A stretch of DNA of 64,000 nt, from NCBI RefSeq assembly GCF_000423205.1, contig NZ_AUHN01000009.1:124001-188000 (forward strand), in the 5' to 3' direction. Source of the DNA: Jonesia quinghaiensis DSM 15701 (GTDB lineage: Bacteria; Actinomycetota; Actinomycetes; Actinomycetales; Cellulomonadaceae). Made by a program: the position numbers and the translations under genes. This document shows positions 57,333 to 64,000 of the stretch, piece by piece (position 1 is the stretch's first letter; every line of letters starts with the position of its first letter). Under the pieces are notes generated by a model. The model worked only from the letters and a program-made list of their open reading frames with translations. It did not search any database and was not told where the DNA came from.

Positions 57333-58658
57333 TTAGACCGTGTTTACGTCGGTGTCACCGGTGTCTAGCCGCAGATGCACCACACTGTGTGGTGCAAGCT
57401 CAAGGACGATGTGCGGGTACGGGTGTTGTTCGTTGCCTGGGTTGACGGTGAATGTTTCACCGCTCCATATGTCTACCGCTGTGGCCTGTGGAGAGGCAGG
57501 AATATCTGCTAGGTCGATGACAGCGGTGTGGGAGTTATCTGCGAGGTTAAACACTGCAACGTGGCACAGTTTCGCCTGCGGTGGAGTGGCCCACACCCGG
57601 ATGTCACCTTCATGGAGGATGCAGTGCGCTGCGATGCCTTGGCGGTAGTGCTCTAAAAGGTCAGCGTTGGTGAGGAGCTCGATGGTTTGGGGACTTGATG
57701 TTGGTAGATCCCCCCCCATCATCAGCGGTGATTGGGCCAGCGTCCAGGCGCTCATCAGGACCTGTTGTTCGCTGTGGGTGAGCCGGGAATCGCGGGGTTC
57801 TCCACGCTCGGCTCGAATCCCGATGCGCCCTAGTGGGAGCATGTCTGCGTCTGCCCAAGCACCTGGGGTTTGGTGTGGCGCCCATAGGGCAAGGCGGTCC
57901 AGTTGGGCGGTGAGGTCTTCCCAACGGTCCCAGAGGTCATCGCTGATGCGCCACATCGTGCTGTGGGCGGCTAGGTGGGGTTGGCGACGTAGTGATACTC
58001 GGGTGCCTGGTGACAAGGAGAGGGTGATGTCCGTGCCGTGTGCAGCGGCGGCGCGTTTGATTGCGGCGTGGATCATCTCGATGTCGCGAGCATGGTAGGG
58101 CGCGAGCATGTCATCAACTTTGAGAAAGTCCACTCCCCAACGGGCGAGTTGGTCGATGAGTGCGTCATACCAGTCTTGCGCCCCGGGGTGCTCAGTGTTC
58201 ACACCGACGTTATCGCTGTTCCAGGGGCACGTTGAGGCTGGATTCGCCACGTCTGCGGCATGCCAGGTTGATCCGGCAATAGGAAGGTTGTCCCGTACTG
58301 CCTGACGGGGAATACCGCGCATGAGGTGCACACCGAACCGCAATCCCAGCTGGTGGATCTGTTTGGCGATTGCGGTAAAACCAGTGTTGTGGCCTGCAGC
58401 GTTCAGTGCGGAGGGGAACCGTTCGGGGACGGGAAGTTGGCGCCCGTTGGCGTCAAGGAGAAGTGTGGCGTTGTCGTTGTAGCCTCCGGCACGGGCGTTT
58501 GGTTCATACCACTGAATGTCACAGACGACGGTGTCCCACCCGTGTTCAGCTAAGTGCTGAGCCATAAACTGCGCGTTGGCGAGAAGTTCCGTCTCGGTGA
58601 CGGTTGTGCCGTAACAGTCCCAGGAGTTCCAACCCATGGGTGGGCGTGCGTGCCCCAT
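57333..58658 (-). CDS. GH27 glycosidase: beta-L-arabinopyranosidase or alpha-galactosidase
   Basis: A 441-residue cytoplasmic enzyme. 'PPMGWNSWDCYGTTVTE' is the GH27 start, 'WGVDFLKVDDML' contains the nucleophile aspartate, and 'ISDDLWDRWEDLTAQLDRL' the acid/base region. 'LMRGIPRQAVRDNLPI' and the Cys in 'NPASTCPWNSDNVGV' resemble the actinobacterial GH27 branch that includes Streptomyces beta-L-arabinopyranosidase. The arabinan context favours that activity, but alpha-galactosidase cannot be excluded. It is the first gene of the minus-strand arm. Confidence 0.88.
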   Translation of the reverse strand: MGHARPPMGWNSWDCYGTTVTETELLANAQFMAQHLAEHGWDTVVCDIQWYEPNARAGGYNDNATLLLDANGRQLPVPERFPSALNAAGHNTGFTAIAKQIHQLGLRFGVHLMRGIPRQAVRDNLPIAGSTWHAADVANPASTCPWNSDNVGVNTEHPGAQDWYDALIDQLARWGVDFLKVDDMLAPYHARDIEMIHAAIKRAAAAHGTDITLSLSPGTRVSLRRQPHLAAHSTMWRISDDLWDRWEDLTAQLDRLALWAPHQTPGAWADADMLPLGRIGIRAERGEPRDSRLTHSEQQVLMSAWTLAQSPLMMGGDLPTSSPQTIELLTNADLLEHYRQGIAAHCILHEGDIRVWATPPQAKLCHVAVFNLADNSHTAVIDLADIPASPQATAVDIWSGETFTVNPGNEQHPYPHIVLELAPHSVVHLRLDTGDTDVNTV

Positions 58659-58718
58659 CTCCAGCTCCCTTGCTGTGTGGCGGTATTTACAGTGCGGTGT
58701 CGCATTCCAACACCTCGC

Positions 58719-58736
58719 TTCTACAACGATGTAGAA
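58719..58736. promoter_or_regulatory. Arabinan operator O1
   Basis: TTCTACAACGATGTAGAA has perfect seven-base arms. It begins directly after the -10 box of the minus-strand promoter, so a bound repressor would block initiation of the GH27-GH51-GH43 transcript. The central CG is typical of LacI-family operators. Confidence 0.75.
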
Positions 58737-58767
58737 AGTTTACCGCCACCCCCCGGGGGAACGTCAA
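58737..58767 (-). promoter_or_regulatory. Promoter of the GH27-GH51-GH43 arm
   Basis: TTGACG (58767-58762) and TAAACT (58742-58737) are 19 bases apart on the minus strand, immediately followed by operator O1. Confidence 0.6.
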
Positions 58768-58840
58768 CACCGCAACCAGGCCTTTTTCTGTCGAGTGCCT
58801 GCGAGGTGAAACGGCGATGCTTCTTCTGCGAAGGTCACAG

Positions 58841-58858
58841 TTCTTCATCGATGTAAAA
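58841..58858. promoter_or_regulatory. Arabinan operator O2 (degenerate)
   Basis: TTCTTCATCGATGTAAAA matches the palindrome TTCTACATCGATGTAGAA at 16 of 18 positions. It lies between the two promoters and could support DNA looping. Confidence 0.5.
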
Positions 58859-58875
58859 TTGCCTGCGTCACACTC

Positions 58876-58905
58876 TTGACGTTCCCGGAGTTCTCGTGCA
58901 AGGTT
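58876..58905 (+). promoter_or_regulatory. Possible promoter of the ABC importer operon
   Basis: TTGACG (58876-58881) is followed after 18 bases by AAGGTT (58900-58905), a weak -10. The -35 context TTGACGTTCCC is identical to that of the opposite promoter, and operator O3 follows at the same distance. Confidence 0.45.
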
Positions 58906-58923
58906 ATCTACATCGATGTAGAA
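58906..58923. promoter_or_regulatory. Arabinan operator O3
   Basis: ATCTACATCGATGTAGAA contains a perfect 16 bp palindrome, the best copy of the three. It lies about 100 bp before the solute-binding protein gene. Confidence 0.8.
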
Positions 58924-59024
58924 CTGATGAATCGATGACGATTCACGGCAGAAGCGGACGCAGAATACTCTGTACTCACCCACCGCGCTCTGCCCAGAAG
59001 TACTCACTCTAGGAAGGACTCGTG

Positions 59025-60365
59025 ATGAAGAAGTCACGCCTCATCCATGTTGGCGCCGCATTTTTGACGGCAACACTGGCTTTGACCGCCTGTGCAGGTG
59101 GTGGAAACGCCGATGATGACAGCAAGAAACTAACCTTTATGTTCCGTGGCGGCGAAGACGAAAAGAAGGCCTACGAGGCTGTCATCGCCCAATACGAAAA
59201 AGACACTGGCGTCGACGTTGAGGTCATTGTTACCACCGCAGATGACTACTCCACCAAGCTCAAAGCGACCATTACAGGCCGCCAAGTCCCTGACGTCTTC
59301 TACATTGCCCCTGGTGAAGTTCAGTCGTTTGTGAACTCTGGTGTAATCATGGATATCACCGAGCACGTTGAGGGCTCTGACGTTGTCAACCTCGACAACA
59401 TCTGGCAGTACGGAGTGGACTCCTACCGCTACGACGGCACCGTCCAAGGCCAAGGCGCCATTTACGCCATGCCCAAGGACGTTGGCCCCTTCTCCATGGG
59501 TTACAACAAAACCATGTTCGAAGAGGCTGGGATAGATATCCCTGACCCAGACCAGCCTTACACCTGGGACGAATGGTTGGACATTGCCAAAAAACTCACC
59601 AAAGACAACGATGGTGACGGCGAACTCGACCAGTGGGGCACCGGCCTGAACATCACCTGGAACCTGCAATCCTTCGTCTGGTCAAACGGCGGGGACTGGC
59701 TCTCAGAAGACGGCAAAACCGTCACTGTAGACACCCCTGAATTTGCTGAAGCGCTGCAGTTCATGGCAGATGTTGAAAACAAGCACGGCGTCACCCCCTC
59801 CACCGCACAAGCCCAGACTCTGGACACCTACCAGCGCTGGATGAAGGGCGAAATCGGGTTCTTCCCCGTTGGGCCATGGGACGTTTCGACCTACCAGACC
59901 CTCGACTTTGACTGGGACCTCATGCCTTACCCAGTTGGCTCCACCGGTGAGCCAGCAACCTGGATCGGCACCTTGGGAATTGCTGCCTCAGCAACCACGG
60001 AACACCCAGACGAGGCCATTGACCTCCTGCTTTACCTGACCGCCAACGAAGAAGGTCAGCAAGCACTGGTTGACGCCAACATTCAGATCCCTAACCTCAT
60101 TGATGTTGCTGAGGAATGGGCAGCTGAAGAAGGCGCTGTTCCAGCGAACCGCAAAGAGTTCCTCGACGTTGTCCAGACCTACGGCCGGGCACTGCCTGCT
60201 AACCGGACATACAACGGTGAATGGTACGACGAGTTGTTCACCAACATTCAACCGGTTCTTGATGGGGACATGACCGCTGAGGAATATCTCAAGGAAGCAC
60301 AACCAAAAATGCAGTCCTTCCTCGACGCAGCAAACGCCGACGCTGAGATGTCAAGCGTCAACTAA
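59025..60365 (+). CDS. ABC sugar transporter, solute-binding lipoprotein (family 1)
   Basis: A 446-residue lipoprotein with lipobox LTAC (Cys23). It captures the sugar outside the cell for the importer. 'VIAQYEKDTGVDVEVIVTTADDYSTKLKATITGRQVPDVFYI' is the family 1 binding-protein pattern. 'ATWIGTLGIAASATTEHPDEAIDLLLYLTANEEGQQAL' is typical of its C-terminal lobe. The context suggests arabino-oligosaccharides as ligand. The ATG at 59025 has GGAAGGA upstream; a GTG directly before it is an alternative. No ATPase gene follows, so a shared MsiK-type ATPase is likely. Confidence 0.93.
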   Translation: MKKSRLIHVGAAFLTATLALTACAGGGNADDDSKKLTFMFRGGEDEKKAYEAVIAQYEKDTGVDVEVIVTTADDYSTKLKATITGRQVPDVFYIAPGEVQSFVNSGVIMDITEHVEGSDVVNLDNIWQYGVDSYRYDGTVQGQGAIYAMPKDVGPFSMGYNKTMFEEAGIDIPDPDQPYTWDEWLDIAKKLTKDNDGDGELDQWGTGLNITWNLQSFVWSNGGDWLSEDGKTVTVDTPEFAEALQFMADVENKHGVTPSTAQAQTLDTYQRWMKGEIGFFPVGPWDVSTYQTLDFDWDLMPYPVGSTGEPATWIGTLGIAASATTEHPDEAIDLLLYLTANEEGQQALVDANIQIPNLIDVAEEWAAEEGAVPANRKEFLDVVQTYGRALPANRTYNGEWYDELFTNIQPVLDGDMTAEEYLKEAQPKMQSFLDAANADAEMSSVN

Positions 60366-60372
60366 TCATCAT

Positions 60373-60399
60373 CGGGAGGGGAGCATCGCTCCCCTCCCG
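60373..60399 (+). terminator. Hairpin between binding-protein and permease genes
   Basis: Perfect 12-base arms (60373-60384 and 60388-60399) enclose a three-base loop, with no T-tract. Such hairpins commonly stabilise the binding-protein part of the mRNA and lower permease output. Confidence 0.6.
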
Positions 60400-60422
60400 C
60401 CACACCCTGGAGGGAGACTGTG

Positions 60423-61379
60423 ATGGCACTCAATGATGTAGCCACGACACCCCCGACGCCGGCCACGAAAAAAGCAGCAAACCAGAGATCCTCTGGCACC
60501 AGTAGGCTTCACGCCCGTGAACGCCGTATCGGACTTGCCTTTATCGCCGTACCGCTCGTCGGTTTCACCATCTTTACCCTGTACCCGCTGATCTTTTCGG
60601 TCTATGCCTCACTAACACAGTGGAATGGCCTGGGTCCGATGAACTTCATCGGATTGGGAAACTACGAGCGACTCCTCCAGGACGAGTACTTCCACAAGGC
60701 GTTGTTCAACACCTTCTACCTGATGATCGGTATTCCGATCGGTCTTATCCTCTCGCTTCTGCTCGCACTAGCGATGAACCGCAAGATGCGAGGAACAACT
60801 TTTTTCCGAACGATCTACTACATCCCCGTTATCTCCTCACTTGCCGCAATCGCGATTATGTGGCAGTGGGCCTACAACGGTGACTTCGGTCTGATCAACC
60901 AGACCCTCGCAATCTTTGGTATTGACGGTCCCAACTGGCTTGAAAATACCTCAACAGTCAAACCCGCCATCATCCTCATGACAGTGTGGAAAGGGCTGGG
61001 ATACTCGATGCTGCTGTACTTAGCAGCCATCCAGTCCGTGCCCGCTTCCCTCTATGAGGCAGCAGCACTTGACGGTGCAGGAGCGCTACGCAAGTTCCGC
61101 TCCATCACCCTGCCAATGGTCCGGCCCGTGACGTTCTTCCTTGTGGTGACTTCCATCATCGGTGGAGCCCAGGTGTTCATTGAAATCAACATCATGACCC
61201 CTGACGGCGGCCCGCAGTTCAGTTCCGCAACCATCGTTTGGTACATCTGGCAGAAGGCATTCGACAACCTGCAGATGGGCTATGCGGCTTCGATGTCAAT
61301 CGTGCTGGGACTCATCGTCTTTGTCATCACCGCCATTCAGTTCCGCCTGAATGCCCGTAACTCCTTCTCCATCGAGTGA
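60423..61379 (+). CDS. ABC sugar transporter permease (MalF type)
   Basis: A 318-residue membrane protein with six helices after a 40-residue hydrophilic start. The ATPase-contact motif is 'EAAALDGAGALRKFRSITLPMVRPVTFF' near residue 218. 'IGLGNYERLLQDEYFHKALFNTFYLMIGIPIGLILSLLLALAMN' is typical of the first core helices. The ATG at 60423 has GGAGG upstream. Confidence 0.95.
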   Translation: MALNDVATTPPTPATKKAANQRSSGTSRLHARERRIGLAFIAVPLVGFTIFTLYPLIFSVYASLTQWNGLGPMNFIGLGNYERLLQDEYFHKALFNTFYLMIGIPIGLILSLLLALAMNRKMRGTTFFRTIYYIPVISSLAAIAIMWQWAYNGDFGLINQTLAIFGIDGPNWLENTSTVKPAIILMTVWKGLGYSMLLYLAAIQSVPASLYEAAALDGAGALRKFRSITLPMVRPVTFFLVVTSIIGGAQVFIEINIMTPDGGPQFSSATIVWYIWQKAFDNLQMGYAASMSIVLGLIVFVITAIQFRLNARNSFSIE

Positions 61380-61388
61380 GGCCGCGCC

Positions 61389-62345
61389 ATGACCACCGTT
61401 GAATCACCATCACAAGGCCTTGACCCCATCAAGGCGCCCTCCTCTAAACTCCCCAAGCTTGGCACCGGGAAACTCCTTATCCCCGGCAAAGGCTTTGGTC
61501 CAGCAAGCTCCCAGGGCAAGCAACGCCTCGGCAACATCATTGTTGGGTTTGTTTTATCCCTCGGCGGGATCATCATGGTCGGCCCCCTCCTGTGGACACT
61601 ATCGACCTCACTGAAAACCCGTGAAGGCGTCTTCGCTCTACCTCCACAGTGGATCCCCGACCCATTTGTGTGGGAAAACTACGTACGCATTTGGACCGCT
61701 GGCCCACTGCTCTCCGGTATTACGAACTCACTGATCGTTGCGTTCTCCGTCACCATCGTGGGAACAGTGTTCTCCTCCTTGGCAGCCTATGCCTTCGCCA
61801 AGCTACGCATCCCTTTCCGCAATGGGTTCTTCCTGATCCTGCTATCAGGGCTCATGATCCCCTACCCCACCCTGATGATTCCGCAGTTCGTCATGTTCTC
61901 CGAGTGGGGCTGGGTTAACACCCTCCTCCCGCTGATTGTGCCAGGGCTGTTCGGAAACATCATGATGATCTTCTTCCTGCGTCAATACCTCAGTTCAGTC
62001 CCTGACTCGATGCTCGAAGCAGCAAAAATTGATGGCGCTGGCTACCTGCAAACCTTCGGGCGCATGGTACTGCCACTGATCCGACCAGCTATCGCTGCTC
62101 AGTTCATCCTGTGGTTCATGGCGATCTGGAACGACTACCTCGCCCCCATCATCTACTTGAACTCCCCCGAGAAGCAGACACTGCAACTTGTTATCGCATC
62201 ATTCAACGCGCAGTACGCCATTCAAACCGATTACCCCCTGATCATGGCCGCATCATTTGTCGCACTGATCCCTGTGCTGTTGATCTTCTTGATCTTCCAG
62301 CGCCAAATCATTGAGTCCATTGCCTTGACTGGGTCGAAGGGATAA
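61389..62345 (+). CDS. ABC sugar transporter permease (MalG type)
   Basis: A 318-residue membrane protein with six helices. 'EAAKIDGAGYLQTFGRMVLPLIRPAIAAQFILWFMAIWNDYLAP' near residue 210 is the ATPase-contact EAA loop. 'SSLAAYAFAKLRIPFRNGFFLILLSGLMIPYPTLMIPQF' is standard for MalG-like proteins. It lies nine bases after the first permease. Confidence 0.95.
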   Translation: MTTVESPSQGLDPIKAPSSKLPKLGTGKLLIPGKGFGPASSQGKQRLGNIIVGFVLSLGGIIMVGPLLWTLSTSLKTREGVFALPPQWIPDPFVWENYVRIWTAGPLLSGITNSLIVAFSVTIVGTVFSSLAAYAFAKLRIPFRNGFFLILLSGLMIPYPTLMIPQFVMFSEWGWVNTLLPLIVPGLFGNIMMIFFLRQYLSSVPDSMLEAAKIDGAGYLQTFGRMVLPLIRPAIAAQFILWFMAIWNDYLAPIIYLNSPEKQTLQLVIASFNAQYAIQTDYPLIMAASFVALIPVLLIFLIFQRQIIESIALTGSKG

Positions 62346-62354
62346 CACCGCACC

Positions 62355-63731
62355 ATGACCGCTGAGACGCAGCCACTTCGCTCGTCCATCAGCTCAGCAC
62401 CAACAACGTGGGGTCTGCGCAATGCGCACGACCCCACCGTTGTTCGCGCTGATGATGGCCTATACGTCATGATGTCCACCGACGCTTGCGCGGATGGGCC
62501 AGCCCCATCAGGCGTCCACATCCGCACCTCACCTGACCTGGTCACCTGGGACTGGCATGGCACCGCTTTTGATGGTGTTCCCCCATCAGCCCATAACTGG
62601 GCGAATGCACAAGGGCTCTGGGCACCCGAAGTAGTTCGATGGCGTGGCGCTGAAGGAACTGACACCGCTTGGCGGATGCTGTGGTCAGCATCGTCCTTTG
62701 GGTCACGAACATCAGCGATTGGTTTAGCCACTGCACCCACACCGCTTGGCCCGTGGCACGACGAAGGCATTGTGGTGCGCACGCACCACAACCACTCCTC
62801 CCAAAACGCCATCGACGCGTGCGTGACCTGGGATGACCAGGGACGCCCGTGGCTCACCTACGGTTCGTTCTTTTCCGGGCTCTACGCCTTAGAGCTTGAT
62901 CCCATCACAGGTATGCCTCGTCATCCTGGCAGCATGGGCGAACGCATCGCTGCTCGCCCCCGGGCCGTTGAAGGGGCTCTCGAAGGGCCTTTCCTGCGTG
63001 CACCACAGCCTGGAGAGCCTGACAATTACAACCTCTTTGTCTCGTTCGATTCACTCTTCAACGCCTACGACGTTCGGGTCGCTCACGCACCCGCACCCAT
63101 TGGTCCCTACATCGACCGCGCAGGTAACCGGTTGCTCGATCGGCGACTCATGGATGACACGTGCGAACTGGACCCCACCAATGTGGGAACACAAATCCTC
63201 GCTGGGCACCAGTTTCCGGGATTGCCTGGGCTCATCGCACCTGGGCACTGCAGCGTATTCCGTGACGACGATGGCACAGAGTTCCTCGTCCACCATGTGC
63301 GCCACGCAGACTCCCCCGGACAGCATGAGGCGCAGATCCGCCGACTGCTCCTCATGCCGTCCGGGTGGCCGGTCGTTTCTCCCCTGCCTTATGGCGGAGA
63401 GTCACGAGAAACTTCAACAACTCTGTGTGATGACTCGTTGCGTGGCACCTGGTTTGTGCTGGACCTATCAGCTGTTCCTGAGCAGGTACCAGTGCCTCTT
63501 CCCGATGGGTTCCCGGACCACTTGCGGTTAGCTCCCATGGTTGTTGCTCAACCTGTTGCCCTGCCATCAGGTAACCTCAACGACCTTGGCTTGGTCGAAG
63601 GGGTCACCTTCCCTGTCACCTTGCCAACGGGTCAGTCCACCATAGCTTTCGCCGGGTACCGTCAAGCCGGTGACCGGCTTGTTCATGTCAGCGGCTATCG
63701 TGGGATTGATGGAACACCAGCACCACAGTGA
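62355..63731 (+). CDS. Intracellular GH43 glycosidase, probable arabinanase
   Basis: A 458-residue enzyme without signal peptide. The catalytic triad is Asp26 (NAHDPTV), Asp154 (NAIDAC) and Glu210 (GALEGPF). 'AQGLWAPEVVRW' and 'LWSASSFGSRTSAIGLATA' resemble endo-1,5-alpha-L-arabinanases. A C-terminal extension of about 130 residues (from about 330) resembles the extra beta-domain of larger GH43 arabinanases. It is nine bases after the permease gene and probably acts on imported arabino-oligosaccharides. Confidence 0.9.
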   Translation: MTAETQPLRSSISSAPTTWGLRNAHDPTVVRADDGLYVMMSTDACADGPAPSGVHIRTSPDLVTWDWHGTAFDGVPPSAHNWANAQGLWAPEVVRWRGAEGTDTAWRMLWSASSFGSRTSAIGLATAPTPLGPWHDEGIVVRTHHNHSSQNAIDACVTWDDQGRPWLTYGSFFSGLYALELDPITGMPRHPGSMGERIAARPRAVEGALEGPFLRAPQPGEPDNYNLFVSFDSLFNAYDVRVAHAPAPIGPYIDRAGNRLLDRRLMDDTCELDPTNVGTQILAGHQFPGLPGLIAPGHCSVFRDDDGTEFLVHHVRHADSPGQHEAQIRRLLLMPSGWPVVSPLPYGGESRETSTTLCDDSLRGTWFVLDLSAVPEQVPVPLPDGFPDHLRLAPMVVAQPVALPSGNLNDLGLVEGVTFPVTLPTGQSTIAFAGYRQAGDRLVHVSGYRGIDGTPAPQ

Positions 63732-63767
63732 CAGCACTTTGACCGTGCGTGAAGAAAGAAGGATCAG

Positions 63768-64000
63768 ATGAACTGGGCCGCACGAGTCATGGTTTACCTG
63801 AACTATGCAACGTCCCTCGTTCTGCTGAATCTTTTGTGGATTCTTGGCGTTCTTGCGGGGGGTATCGTCACCGGCATACTCCCCGCATCACGCAGCTGTT
63901 CGCGGCTGGTCACTGCGTTGTTTCTTGGGAGTCCAAGCGATCGGGTGTGGCATGATTTTTGGTCCTATTACGCTCGCAGTTGGAAGGCATCGAACCAGCG
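63768..64000 (+). CDS. YesL-family (DUF624) membrane protein, 3' truncated
   Basis: The first 77 residues are visible. 'LVLLNLLWILGVLAGGIVTGILPAS' is a membrane helix in the DUF624 style, and 'DRVWHDFWSYYARSWKASNQ' matches the conserved motif after helix 2. Such genes often accompany sugar ABC operons in Gram-positive bacteria; their function is unknown. The ATG has AAGGA before it. The frame runs off the window. Confidence 0.75.
   Translation, partial: MNWAARVMVYLNYATSLVLLNLLWILGVLAGGIVTGILPASRSCSRLVTALFLGSPSDRVWHDFWSYYARSWKASNQ

Larger units (their letters stand above)
58659..59024. other. Divergent control region of the arabinan locus
   Basis: These 366 bp contain no gene. They hold three copies of one palindromic operator (listed separately) and two outward promoters with the same -35 sequence context. 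The remaining sequence shows nothing I recognise. Confidence 0.7.

Overview
The window comes from an actinobacterium, most likely a member of the order Micrococcales close to Jonesia or Cellulomonadaceae. The evidence is the gene order menG - nuoA-N - polyprenyl diphosphate synthase, the conserved actinobacterial block 'histidine phosphatase - TlpA/ResA - CcdA - ResB - CcsB', the menA-DUF4229 pair, a Rex repressor, a secreted CBM2-GH6 cellulase and a moderately GC-rich sequence with frequent GTG starts. The genus is an inference. I see no rRNA, tRNA, CRISPR array, insertion sequence or prophage.

Layout. 1-7.3 kb: a partial HAD phosphatase, an unknown membrane protein, HtpX protease, FprA-type ferredoxin-NADP reductase, and a trio of an LpqN/PsbP-like protein plus two FHA-domain proteins. 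7.5-24.8 kb: the complete 14-gene NADH dehydrogenase I operon (nuoA-N, minus strand) followed by a long-chain polyprenyl diphosphate synthase. 24.8-26.9 kb: a 720 bp regulatory region with a Rex-type operator, then a secreted GH6 endoglucanase on the opposite strand. 27-29 kb: divergent menG and menF. 29.1-36.7 kb: a PTS region with bglF, bglA, bglG and an orphan EIIB gene (minus strand), a histidine phosphatase, and ptsH-ptsI (plus strand). Both bglF and ptsHI are preceded by a promoter, a BglG/LicT-type RNA antiterminator (RAT) and an overlapping intrinsic terminator. 36.8-47.4 kb: an HtrA protease, then menD, menC, a TetR regulator, menB, a DUF3048 lipoprotein, menE, menA, DUF4229 and PLDc_N proteins. 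47.5-52.7 kb: cytochrome c maturation (ccsB, resB, ccdA, resA), a histidine phosphatase and a MarR regulator. 52.9-54.5 kb: YceI, Rex and a glutaredoxin-like protein. 54.5-64 kb: an arabinan-utilisation locus. One arm (minus) encodes GH27, GH51 and a GH43 lipoprotein. The other (plus) encodes an ABC importer, an intracellular GH43 and a truncated YesL-family protein. Both arms leave a shared control region with three copies of one palindromic operator.

How it fits together. Much of the window is one respiratory island: Complex I, seven menaquinone genes, the quinone side-chain synthase, c-type cytochrome assembly and the NADH/NAD sensor Rex. A probable Rex site lies in front of nuoA. The carbohydrate systems (cellulase, beta-glucoside PTS, arabinan locus) supply the carbon.

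The most interesting new signals are these. (1) Two RAT antiterminators put the general PTS genes ptsHI under the same apparent control as the beta-glucoside operon. (2) Eleven genes have a TAnnnT -10 box six or seven bases before the start codon and no ribosome-binding site, which predicts leaderless mRNAs, many for menaquinone genes. (3) Mirror-image promoters and operators sit in the arabinan locus. (4) A cellulase gene occupies the junction between menG and nuoA. Start sites were corrected wherever ribosome-binding sites or conserved N-termini required it.
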